A stretch of DNA of 20,422 nt from JANRKG01 sp033763635 (lineage in GTDB: Bacteria; Cyanobacteriota; Cyanobacteriia; GCF-001939115), in contig JANRKG010000416.1 in assembly GCA_033763635.1 (NCBI GenBank), forward strand, positions 1 through 20,422, given 5' to 3'. The notes under the pieces are model-generated. The model did no database searches. It had not been told where the DNA came from and saw nothing but the letters and a program-made list of their open reading frames with translations. Each line of letters starts with the position of its first letter. The stretch's first letter is position 1. The translations under genes were made by a program, and so were the position numbers. This document shows, one piece after another, positions 7,682-14,602 of the stretch.

Positions 7682-7710
7682 CAAGAGACGTTCTAATAGA
7701 ACGTCTCTTG
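7682..7710. terminator. Hairpin terminator between convergent genes
   Basis: Perfect inverted repeat: CAAGAGACGTTCTA (7682-7695) pairs with TAGAACGTCTCTTG (7697-7710) around a central A. It lies 23 bp after the IF-3 stop and 18 bp from the 3' end of the convergent esterase-like gene. On the plus strand it is followed by TGATTTTAAAG, a modest T tract. On the minus strand a stretch rich in T follows (CTCAATGTTGTTTTTGG). It probably serves both genes. Confidence 0.8.
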
Positions 7711-7727
7711 TGATTTTAAAGATTTTC

Positions 7728-9959
7728 TTAAAGTCTGGGTGTATTCGGCGGACACCAAAAGAGATTTTTACTGGAAATACCCAGCGACTCTAAAATTTCC
7801 TGCATGATCTCTGTACAGTGCATCCAATGATCCAGATTTTCGTACATGCGATCGGGGTTAAATTCCGCATCGTAATGCACCACATTTGGAATATCTGCGA
7901 ACTCCTCGGATGATTGGCGGGACAGGAGCAACAACAAAAACGGTTTTCCCTGACACCGATATTCCAGTTTCTTCATCAAATCGATCACCTTATCGCGATC
8001 GGTGCCTCCTGTCCGCACAAACAATACTTTATCGCAAGCTTTGATGGCATACCAGAACCGCTCTGAGCGGGCAGTATAGCGCGATCGCATTCGCTCAAAG
8101 ACCGGGATCATATTGTGTTGCGGATCGTCCGTATCCTCCACCTCATGGGCAAAAGAAAGACCAGACCATTTCCGGTGGTAGATTCGCTTTTCTTCAGCGT
8201 TGTAAGTTAAGAACTGGGGATTCCACATCTCATAAAACTCGTTTTCGATGATATCTGCCACATCCGCCAGGTTCGTCGTTCGCGTCAAGTCAAAGGGAAA
8301 TGCAGGACCATCGTATTCCATCTTATAGAGCATCATCCGCACTGCACACCGATCGCCCAAAGGTAGGATTGCCACCCGATTGAGGTCAGAGAGTGCACCT
8401 TTGTACTGAAAAACAACCGAAGACTTTCCAGGCACTTTGACCCGACTTTCCAGCCCATCCGGGCCAATCATGAGGGTTCGGAAAGGAGCATCCGGATTGA
8501 GCGGATCTTCATAAAATCCGCAGGGTAAGCCTTTGAGGGCACGACGCACCTCCTTCCACATTGGATGAATGTTGTATTCGTGGTCGGTTTCATTCAGGAT
8601 TTGGAGGCTGCGATCGTTCTCTCGAAAAATTCCCACATGCCCATCGTAGAAAACCAGTTGGGGATTGTTGGGGAGAAACAAATGGAATGCAGCGACATAC
8701 TCGATATCTGTTTCTGGAGGAATCGTTAGACTGGTTTCGATACTGCCATCGGCTTGAACCGAGAAACAGGGAAGAGAACTCGTCGTTGGGTTTTGAACCC
8801 CATAAAGCCCCGGTATCAACCCGGCCTGATTCCGAAGTGCCGTTTGTAACCCCTCCCAACTCGGACGAATGGTGTACGAGTAAGCGGATGTGTTGGTAAA
8901 CCGCACCCGTTGTTCTGCTCTATAGGCGAACACATGAAAACCTTTCTGATCCCCATACACCAGTGTTTCTTCCCGTGGTTGGGACTGTTGCCGTATCGAG
9001 ATCAAATCGTCTGGTTTCAGATTAAAGAGGTTGAGATCGATCGCCTCAAACATGATCTGATGGCCCGCCTGATTTGGGTGAGCCGGATCAAGGGAAATGC
9101 CGGGTTTCCAGCGTCCCTGGGGATCACTGACTTCTGCTAACCAGTCCAGCACGGGAACGCCCCAGTTCAACATGCGTCGGTGTGTGTCTTGCAAAAACCA
9201 ATCGTGATCTGGAGTGTAATGACCATTTGGATATAGCCCCCCCATCATCGGCAGGGCACCTAACTCACGGGTCATCTTAATTAAGTGCAGCAACCCACTT
9301 TCAAACCGCCGCTGAAGTACCCGTCGTTCCCCTGGGGAGCAGAAAGCCAGCCCTTCATTGCCGAGCGACAGGGCGATGATCACGATATCCGGCTGTTCCG
9401 GAGCAACGACTTGATGGAAGCGATCGATCGTCGTGTTTACATTTGTCCCAAGTTGGCATCTATTCACCAACTGATGTCCGTATTGTTCGTTAAGTGCCTG
9501 TCCCAGAAGATAACTCCAACCCTTGAGTAGCCACGCACTGCATCCCATTGCAACAGAGCTACCAAGAACCACGACCTTTAAGCCATCTGCTCCTTTCGGT
9601 GGGGGAGGTTCGATTACGGGCTGCGTAAAATACCCATAGGGCCAGGGAAGAATCGTTCCCATCACGCCATCTTCTACGACCAGGGTATTTGAGGCGTGGG
9701 AAGGTTCCATTGGCACCCAACGGTTACTTCCCCAGGCTTCCCACTCCACACTGCCATCAGGAAGCAACCGTGCATACTTGTACCTGATCGGGCCTTGGCT
9801 TTGTAAGTTTACGTCTGCCCACCAGAGGGGATAGCGGTCCCGACTGGTCTGAAGCCGAATTCCATGTTGGACGCTCCACTGTCCTAACTCTGGAACAGAG
9901 CCAACGAGAACAATGTATTCTCCGGGTTTTGTATTTGCACTGATCTGGAATCGATACAT
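7728..9959 (-). CDS. CBM20-like / SGNH hydrolase-like / DUF1796-like fusion protein
   Basis: A 743-residue modular protein without an obvious signal peptide. Residues 1-105 resemble a CBM20 starch-binding domain (VLVGSVPELGQWS, then WWADVNL and IRYKYARLLPDGSVEWE). Residues ~127-315 look like an SGNH/GDSL hydrolase: block I VLGSSVAMG (131-139), a block-III-like SLGNEG (198-203), and DPAH (291-294) giving the Asp-His pair. Residues ~335-520 hold two related ~90-residue repeats (YTIRPSWEGLQTAL at 362-375 against YNIHPMWKEVRRAL at 462-475). Residues ~527-743 match the DUF1796 papain-like peptidase family by LPLGDRCAVRMMLYK (532-546) and FPFDLTRTT (554-562). Start ATG has AGAGGAA 4 nt upstream. 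A role in modifying or de-esterifying a polysaccharide is inferred; no substrate is known. It converges on IF-3. Confidence 0.8.
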   Translation of the reverse strand: MYRFQISANTKPGEYIVLVGSVPELGQWSVQHGIRLQTSRDRYPLWWADVNLQSQGPIRYKYARLLPDGSVEWEAWGSNRWVPMEPSHASNTLVVEDGVMGTILPWPYGYFTQPVIEPPPPKGADGLKVVVLGSSVAMGCSAWLLKGWSYLLGQALNEQYGHQLVNRCQLGTNVNTTIDRFHQVVAPEQPDIVIIALSLGNEGLAFCSPGERRVLQRRFESGLLHLIKMTRELGALPMMGGLYPNGHYTPDHDWFLQDTHRRMLNWGVPVLDWLAEVSDPQGRWKPGISLDPAHPNQAGHQIMFEAIDLNLFNLKPDDLISIRQQSQPREETLVYGDQKGFHVFAYRAEQRVRFTNTSAYSYTIRPSWEGLQTALRNQAGLIPGLYGVQNPTTSSLPCFSVQADGSIETSLTIPPETDIEYVAAFHLFLPNNPQLVFYDGHVGIFRENDRSLQILNETDHEYNIHPMWKEVRRALKGLPCGFYEDPLNPDAPFRTLMIGPDGLESRVKVPGKSSVVFQYKGALSDLNRVAILPLGDRCAVRMMLYKMEYDGPAFPFDLTRTTNLADVADIIENEFYEMWNPQFLTYNAEEKRIYHRKWSGLSFAHEVEDTDDPQHNMIPVFERMRSRYTARSERFWYAIKACDKVLFVRTGGTDRDKVIDLMKKLEYRCQGKPFLLLLLSRQSSEEFADIPNVVHYDAEFNPDRMYENLDHWMHCTEIMQEILESLGISSKNLFWCPPNTPRL

Positions 9960-10354
9960 AGGTTCCTCTCTTTCACAAACGATGCCAGATAGTTAGGATG
10001 GATGGGCAGAAGTTTGTTGAAAAATAACCGATTTTAGGAGATTTCAATAGGCTGTAATCTTTGATCACATTCCACCCATACGACCTTTCAGGTTTTCCTG
10101 ACAGTACCACAAGCAAAAGAGATGGGTCTGTTTCAGAAATAACCTTGCTCCGTTGTGAGTCCGCATTTTTTCTAAAGCGGCGATCGTTGTCTCCCCAGCA
10201 GTCCCAACTTCCGGAAGAGGTCGCAAAAAGTTAGCTTCTACCTCAGGAGAGTGGGTCTACGGTTGAAAGTTCATCACAATCAAACACAGTCAATAACTGG
10301 CATTCCTATCTTGGAAGCAGTCAGTTGGATTTGATGTAGAAGGGAGCCAGGAAG
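9960..10354. other. Gene-free spacer, divergent promoters expected
   Basis: About 395 bases between the leftward fusion gene and the rightward pentapeptide gene. Stops are frequent in all frames and no RNA gene, repeat or strong hairpin stood out. It must contain the promoters of both flanking genes, but I cannot place them with confidence. Confidence 0.5.
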
Positions 10355-10900
10355 ATGGATCAGCAAAAATTAATGCAGCAGTACCAATCTGGCGAACGGG
10401 ACTTTAGTGCTGTGAATTTGGAGGAAGCTGCTCTAGAAGGGGCAGATCTGAGTGGCGCGATTTTGGCAGGAGCATTTCTGGGAGGTGCTAACTTAAAGCG
10501 GGCCAATCTTAGCAAGACAGATTTAAGCGGAGCAGATTTGAATGGGGCAGACTTAACCCAAGCAAACCTGACGGGGGCAGATCTCAGAGATGCCGTTCTG
10601 GATGGAGCCATTTTAGAAGGAGCTATCTTGGATGGAGCGAACCTGAGTCAGGCTGATCTTCAAATCACAAACTTGGCCCAGGCGGATTTAAGTCAGGCGG
10701 AACTTTATCAGGCTGACTTAAGCGGGGCGAACCTGGAGGATGCAGACCTGAGTGGAGCAAACTTGGCGATTGCCAATCTGAAACAAGCGAACCTGAGCCA
10801 TGCCGCCCTGGAGCGGACAGATCTCAGTGGAGCAAATTTAGAAAATGCCAATCTAGAAGGCACAATTCTGGAAGGTGGGGATAGTAATCTGGCGACTTAG
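10355..10900 (+). CDS. Pentapeptide-repeat protein
   Basis: A 181-residue protein built almost wholly of A(D/N)LxX pentapeptides from about residue 20 to 175 (LEGADLSGAILAGAFLGGAN... and ANLENANLEGTILEG). Such repeats form a right-handed quadrilateral beta-helix, and cyanobacteria encode many. The first 18 residues (MDQQKLMQQYQSGERDFS) form a short helix-like cap with a pattern common in these proteins. There is no signal peptide or membrane segment, so it is probably cytoplasmic. Start ATG has GGAAG close upstream. It ends 21 bp from the stop of the convergent Rep gene. Function is unknown; resemblance to gyrase-protecting (Qnr-type) proteins cannot be judged from repeats alone. Confidence 0.93.
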   Translation: MDQQKLMQQYQSGERDFSAVNLEEAALEGADLSGAILAGAFLGGANLKRANLSKTDLSGADLNGADLTQANLTGADLRDAVLDGAILEGAILDGANLSQADLQITNLAQADLSQAELYQADLSGANLEDADLSGANLAIANLKQANLSHAALERTDLSGANLENANLEGTILEGGDSNLAT

Positions 10901-10914
10901 GTGATTTTTCAAGC

Positions 10915-10932
10915 CTAAATCCTAAGATTTAG
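10915..10932. terminator. Small hairpin between convergent genes (weak)
   Basis: CTAAATC (10915-10921) pairs with GATTTAG (10926-10932) around a CTAA loop, overlapping the Rep stop codon at 10922-10924. On the minus strand it is followed by GCTTGAAAAATCA, with no proper T tract. On the plus strand there is none. It is a possible weak terminator or mRNA end-stabiliser. Confidence 0.35.
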
Positions 10933-12007
10933 CCTGGAGTCTTTCAGGATTAATCTGAAACTGGATTGAAGCGGCTTTCTTCTTCCCTGGTAATTCTTGA
11001 GCGCTCAAGATATATCCATCCTGCTTCAGTTCATCCACTGTTCGCCAGAAAATTTGGTTATTTCTGGAAGAGTTGCTCCCTAGTAGGTCTAGATTCTTAA
11101 AAAGATATTGTTTGGAAATGGTTAGGTATTGGCCATCCTGGGGAGAATCCCACTTCATCCGACTGGCTAGATAAATCAGCAATTTTGTTTTGTAGTCACT
11201 CTTTGCATTACTTCCCAGCTTTTGAGTAATGTCAATCTGACTTGCAAATAACACATAATCTCCTGTGCGACTGGGGCCTTCAAAAAACTCCAGGGAAATC
11301 GTGTAGGCATCTGCTAATTCATAGGTATAGTCAGCAGCCTTTGCGAGATCGAAGTCACGAGGTACGTTATCAATTTCATAGTCCTTAATTCTCAGAACGC
11401 TTTTAATCATCACCTTGGCCCCAATGTTGTTCCCTTTCTTGAGGGATTGGGCCAGGACCAGTTCTGTACGGTGCAGGGCAACGAGATCGCGGTTGAGTTG
11501 CGATCGTAACTTAGACGCAAATCCCCCATCTTTCGTTCGGGTATATCCCAAACTCTCTAACAAGTCGTTAGAACGGAAACTCACCAGAGGGCCAGTTCCC
11601 TGCTGGGCAGCTTGTTTGTAGAGGTAAAGGACGATCGCCACCTGCCGAGGATTGAGAAACGTCAGGAGAGCCATGAAGAGGCGTTGAATGCGGCGATCCT
11701 GAATTTTTTCTAATCCTTTGCTGATTCCCTCATCACTACAGGAGTCGAGATCCAACAGTGCATATTGAGTTTTGAGGTCTTCCCATTCCTCTGCTGTGAT
11801 GTCTTCCAAGGGAACACGACGGGTGACAGCGACCTCGCTGGCATCTTTTGTATCTGCCTCAACCTGCATTTCCAGGTAATACCCATCTTCATCAGCTCGC
11901 AAAATGGGTAAACGAACATCTGGGTTTTTAATCGATGCTCCCGCTCTGGGGAGTACCATCAAAAGCTGCCCATCAACGGGAAATGTACTGAGATCCTTCT
12001 TGTTCAC
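10922..12007 (-). CDS. Probable iteron-binding plasmid replication initiator (Rep)
   Basis: A 361-residue soluble protein that I read as a replication initiator mainly from context: its start lies 108 bp from an array of ten directly repeated 17-bp iterons pointing at it, the classical rep-ori layout. The protein supports this. An N-terminal ~100-residue extension is followed by two probable winged-helix units, about 105-205 (RIQRLFMALLTFLNPRQVAI ... VSFRSNDLLESLGY ... LNRDLVALHRTELVL) and about 265-355 (DYKTKLLIYLASRM ... LTISKQYLFKNLDLLG ... FWRTVDELKQDGYI). I cannot name its exact Rep family. Start is GTG at 12005-12007 with AGGAAA 9 nt upstream. The iterons upstream probably also mediate autorepression. 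The pentapeptide gene is convergent. Confidence 0.75.
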   Translation of the reverse strand: MNKKDLSTFPVDGQLLMVLPRAGASIKNPDVRLPILRADEDGYYLEMQVEADTKDASEVAVTRRVPLEDITAEEWEDLKTQYALLDLDSCSDEGISKGLEKIQDRRIQRLFMALLTFLNPRQVAIVLYLYKQAAQQGTGPLVSFRSNDLLESLGYTRTKDGGFASKLRSQLNRDLVALHRTELVLAQSLKKGNNIGAKVMIKSVLRIKDYEIDNVPRDFDLAKAADYTYELADAYTISLEFFEGPSRTGDYVLFASQIDITQKLGSNAKSDYKTKLLIYLASRMKWDSPQDGQYLTISKQYLFKNLDLLGSNSSRNNQIFWRTVDELKQDGYILSAQELPGKKKAASIQFQINPERLQAKS

Positions 12008-12115
12008 CTGTCACTGTTTCCTGTGCAACGGTTGTTGAGAGTACCCTATTGTGGGCCTCTAACAGCTACTATGTAACACATCTTTTGTAACTCGAAGAAT
12101 CGATTTCTTTAGTAG

Positions 12116-12432
12116 CCTGTAACTCCGGCGTATGATTTTTGAAGGCCAGCCTGTAACTCCGGCGTATGATTTTGGCCTGTAACTCCCGCGTATGAAATGC
12201 CTATTGACCTGTAACTCCGGCGTATGATTTTGGCCTGTAACTCCCGCGTATTGTTTTGGTGTTTGCTCCCACTCAATTCTTTTTATAGAAGTCTTTTCAC
12301 TCATTGTCCTGTAACTCCGGCGTATGATTTTGGCCTGTAACTCCCGCGTATAAAATGCCTATTGACCTGTAACTCCGGCGTATGATTTTGGCCTGTAACT
12401 CCCGCGTATTATCAACCTGTAACTCCCGCGTA
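12116..12432. repeat. Array of ten 17-bp iterons (probable replication origin)
   Basis: The core CCTGTAACTCC(G/C)GCGTA occurs ten times, all in the same direction, starting at 12116, 12150, 12176, 12208, 12234, 12308, 12334, 12366, 12392 and 12416. The tenth-from-last base position of the core alternates in type: G, G, C, G, C, G, C, G, C, C. G-type copies are usually followed by TGATTTT. The steps are 34, 26, 32, 26, 74, 26, 32, 26 and 24 bp. Two nearly identical ~100-bp blocks (12150-12252 and 12308-12410, offset 158 bp) each hold four copies; an AT-rich spacer (12253-12307) lies between them. Its position upstream of the Rep-like gene indicates an iteron-controlled origin. Open frames over the array only translate the repeat. 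Confidence 0.88.
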
Positions 12433-12580
12433 GATGGCATTTTGGGAGCTTGAGATCCTCATATTCCAGTGTTAACCTTACATCTAGTCTTCCTGCTAGG
12501 AAGCTTGTATTAGGGTAGGAGTTAAGCATTAAACGAAAAACCTGAAGTTCATAAGAAAGTTCACAATACTGATGCATTAA

Positions 12581-12713
12581 CTAAAGCCTCCACTGCGGCA
12601 ACGGTTGGAGTTAAGGATTTAGATTGCGTTAGTTAAGAACGAACAGGTGCATAAACCAAAACCCCAACTGCGGCAACAGTTGGGGTCAAGGGGTTTAGAT
12701 TGCATCAGTCAAG
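12581..12713. repeat. Duplicated hairpin unit upstream of primase gene
   Basis: Two related ~58-bp units lie 75 bp apart (12581-12638 and 12655-12713). Each centres on CTGCGGCAAC in a hairpin and continues into GTTTAGATTGC(A/G)T. Unit 2 has a perfect 9-bp stem, CCCCAACTG (12662-12670) with CAGTTGGGG (12677-12685), around the loop CGGCAA. Unit 1 has a weaker stem (CTCCA 12588-12592 / TGGAG 12606-12610) with the same loop, and is bracketed by TTAACTAA / TTAGTTAA (about 12578-12584 and 12629-12636). Between origin and primase gene, these could act in a leader RNA, in a countertranscript, or as a primase recognition structure. Confidence 0.65.
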
Positions 12714-12785
12714 ATCTAACATGCGGCCCAGCAGCTACAGTTAAGGTCTTTGCTTTGCTATGGCTTTATCTTAGGTCAGTTTTTG

Positions 12786-12817
12786 AGCGGTCGCAACCGC
12801 TTAACTGGTCGGTTTTT
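12786..12817 (+). promoter_or_regulatory. Attenuator-like competing hairpins before primase gene
   Basis: AGCGGT (12786-12791) pairs with ACCGCT (12796-12801). The overlapping AACCG (12795-12799) can instead pair with CGGTT (12810-12814), followed by a run of T to 12817, a short intrinsic-terminator shape. The two folds exclude each other. They lie about 46 bp before the primase start. Stems are short, so this is a suggestion. Confidence 0.35.
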
Positions 12818-12862
12818 GTATGCCTAACTCTTCCCTTGTCCTGATTGGATTAGGGAGGTTTT

Positions 12863-14602
12863 GTGCGTCAGATCTGTCATCCGTTCCAGTATGTTCTGGA
12901 ATCAACGGACCCGTTTTTGGAATTATGGCCCCATCGCTATGACTATATTTGGGCAGAGCATCCCCAAGTGGGTCAACGCCCTGACTGGAAGACAGAAAGC
13001 CGTCATCCTCTGAGTGATCGTCTTATTTGTCAAGGTAGTTACCTGTATGGAGTCCGCTTTGGTGCCCAAACGAATTATTGCTTGCTAGATATTGATGTTG
13101 GGAGTGCCTATCACCCCAGGCGAGATTCATTTGCTGTTCCTCGAATTTTGACAGCCCTGGAGCCTTTGGGATTTGTTACTCATCTGGCTTGTACGAGTTC
13201 TTATTCAGGAGGAATTCACCTTTACTTCCCCTTTCAAAAGGCTCAAAAGTCCTATCAGATTGCAATCGCTGTTCAGAGTTTGTTAGAGAATGCAGGTTTT
13301 CAGGTAGTGCGGGGGCAATTAGAAGTATTTCCAAATCCAAAGCTTTACCGTCGAGAGGGAGATCCGACGCTCTATGCAGCCCATCGTTTGCCGCTGCAAA
13401 GTGGCTCTTATTTATTAGAGTTGCAAGGACAGTCTTGGGACATGTACTCTGGCGATCGATCGGCATTTGTTAGTCGGTGGCGGTTTGCCCAGGAGAAGAA
13501 TGATGTTTGTAGCAAAATTCTGGGACGGGCTGTAAAAACTGCAAAGCGGGTCAAGTATCCCGTTTCGGGCAGAGCAGATAAGTTTCTTAACGATCTTAAT
13601 ACAGAGATTGAAGCTGGCTGGACAGGGCATGGTCAGACGAACTTTTTGTTAGGGCGTATTGCGATGCGCTCCTATGTTTTTGGTCATATTCTTTATAACT
13701 GTGAACCCCTGGTGGGGAGGGCATTAATTCAGAGAATTGTGACCATTGCCCAATCTCTCCCAGGATATGGAGAATATTGCCGTCATCAGGGGGAAATTGA
13801 AAAGCGGGCTGAGGAGTGGGCTATTTGTGTTGAAAACAGTCACTATTTTCCCTATGGAAATTCTCCTAAAGGGACACTTCAACCTGAGAAATCTGACAAT
13901 TCAAAAGATATTTGTTCTTCTCAGGAAGAACCTCAGTTAACCCGAAATCAAGAACGTTCTCTTCAAGCCAGGGAGCGAATTCGACTTGCAATTGCAGACC
14001 TATTGGAACAGGGTATTCTTCCTGCTGGTGCAAAAGCCAGATTTCAACTTTTGACTCAGGAATATCGGTTAGGTGGGGAAACGCTCTACCGTCATAAAGA
14101 TCTTTGGCATCCCGCTCACCTGCGGAATTCCCCCCCTACCCCCCCAACTATAAACGAGTACCTGAGTGGGGAAAATGCTGGAGGCATTTCCCCACTCAAG
14201 GATACTCAAAGCTTATTAGAGGTTCAGGATAGTAACCCCTTATCCAGTCAGGCTTTGGGTGAATTTTCTTCTCAATTTCCCCTGGATGGGGAGCGTAACT
14301 TTTTGTCAGCGGTGATGGTTTCAGAGGTTGTTCAAGATTCGGTTTCTGTTTCCCATTTTGTTGAGACTGAGATTCCTTTAAAGGGCCCCCAGGATATTCG
14401 CCAGTTGTTGCTTCAGATTCAGGAGCGTCAAAAGATAGAACGATCGCACCGTCAACAGATGCAGCCCGTGTCTATGGCATTTCCGCAACGATCGGAAAAA
14501 GCCCAGACGTCTTATTTAGAGCGCATGGAGCGTTATCTGGAGTCGAACGACCCGATTTTGGTGGCAGAGGCGAGTGCCTGGTTTCGGGCTAATCGCTCGT
14601 GA
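12863..14602 (+). CDS. Archaeo-eukaryotic-type primase (AEP-like), plasmid-type
   Basis: A 579-residue protein whose N-terminal ~190 residues show the three AEP primase motifs in order: LLDIDVG (74-80, Asp76 and Asp78) for metal binding, SSYSGGIHLYFPF (112-124, His119) for nucleotide binding, and GQLEVFPNPK (151-160, Glu154) as third acidic motif, followed by HRLPLQSGSYL (174-184). The E-hFP-then-LPL pattern recalls PrimPol-like primases of mobile elements. Residues ~225-325 (GHGQTNFLLGRIAMRSY ... EIEKRAEEW) resemble a primase C-terminal helical domain. About 365-410 may be an HTH. There is no helicase domain. The GTG start at 12863 has AGGGAGG 4 nt upstream. Beside iterons and Rep it probably primes plasmid replication. 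A low-complexity linker near residue 420-445 contains a DNA inverted repeat. Its 3' end overlaps the recombinase gene by 14 bp. Confidence 0.78.
   Translation: MRQICHPFQYVLESTDPFLELWPHRYDYIWAEHPQVGQRPDWKTESRHPLSDRLICQGSYLYGVRFGAQTNYCLLDIDVGSAYHPRRDSFAVPRILTALEPLGFVTHLACTSSYSGGIHLYFPFQKAQKSYQIAIAVQSLLENAGFQVVRGQLEVFPNPKLYRREGDPTLYAAHRLPLQSGSYLLELQGQSWDMYSGDRSAFVSRWRFAQEKNDVCSKILGRAVKTAKRVKYPVSGRADKFLNDLNTEIEAGWTGHGQTNFLLGRIAMRSYVFGHILYNCEPLVGRALIQRIVTIAQSLPGYGEYCRHQGEIEKRAEEWAICVENSHYFPYGNSPKGTLQPEKSDNSKDICSSQEEPQLTRNQERSLQARERIRLAIADLLEQGILPAGAKARFQLLTQEYRLGGETLYRHKDLWHPAHLRNSPPTPPTINEYLSGENAGGISPLKDTQSLLEVQDSNPLSSQALGEFSSQFPLDGERNFLSAVMVSEVVQDSVSVSHFVETEIPLKGPQDIRQLLLQIQERQKIERSHRQQMQPVSMAFPQRSEKAQTSYLERMERYLESNDPILVAEASAWFRANRS
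14161..14201. repeat. Inverted repeat inside the primase coding sequence
   Basis: GAGTGGGGAAAATGC (14164-14178) pairs with GGCATTTCCCCACTC (14183-14197) with one bulged A and a TGGA loop; flanking CCT / AAGG extends the stem imperfectly. It follows a C-rich run and encodes a low-complexity linker (EYLSGENAGGISPL). It may be an inserted short palindromic repeat kept in frame. Confidence 0.6.

Noticed and set aside
12116..12432. Possible CRISPR array
   Set aside because: Repeats are only 17 bp, spacers are 7-17 bp (one of 57) and are themselves repeated, and no cas genes are present. The layout beside a Rep-like gene fits iterons.
12059..12577. Leftward open frames encoding repeated RGSYRPKSYAGVTG-like peptides
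   Set aside because: They are translations of the iteron array; the repeat is conserved at the DNA level, spans coding and non-coding frames, and no start signal is present.
12647..12844. Open frame of 65 codons before the primase
   Set aside because: It lies over the hairpin and attenuator-like region, lacks a ribosome binding site and has no recognisable features.
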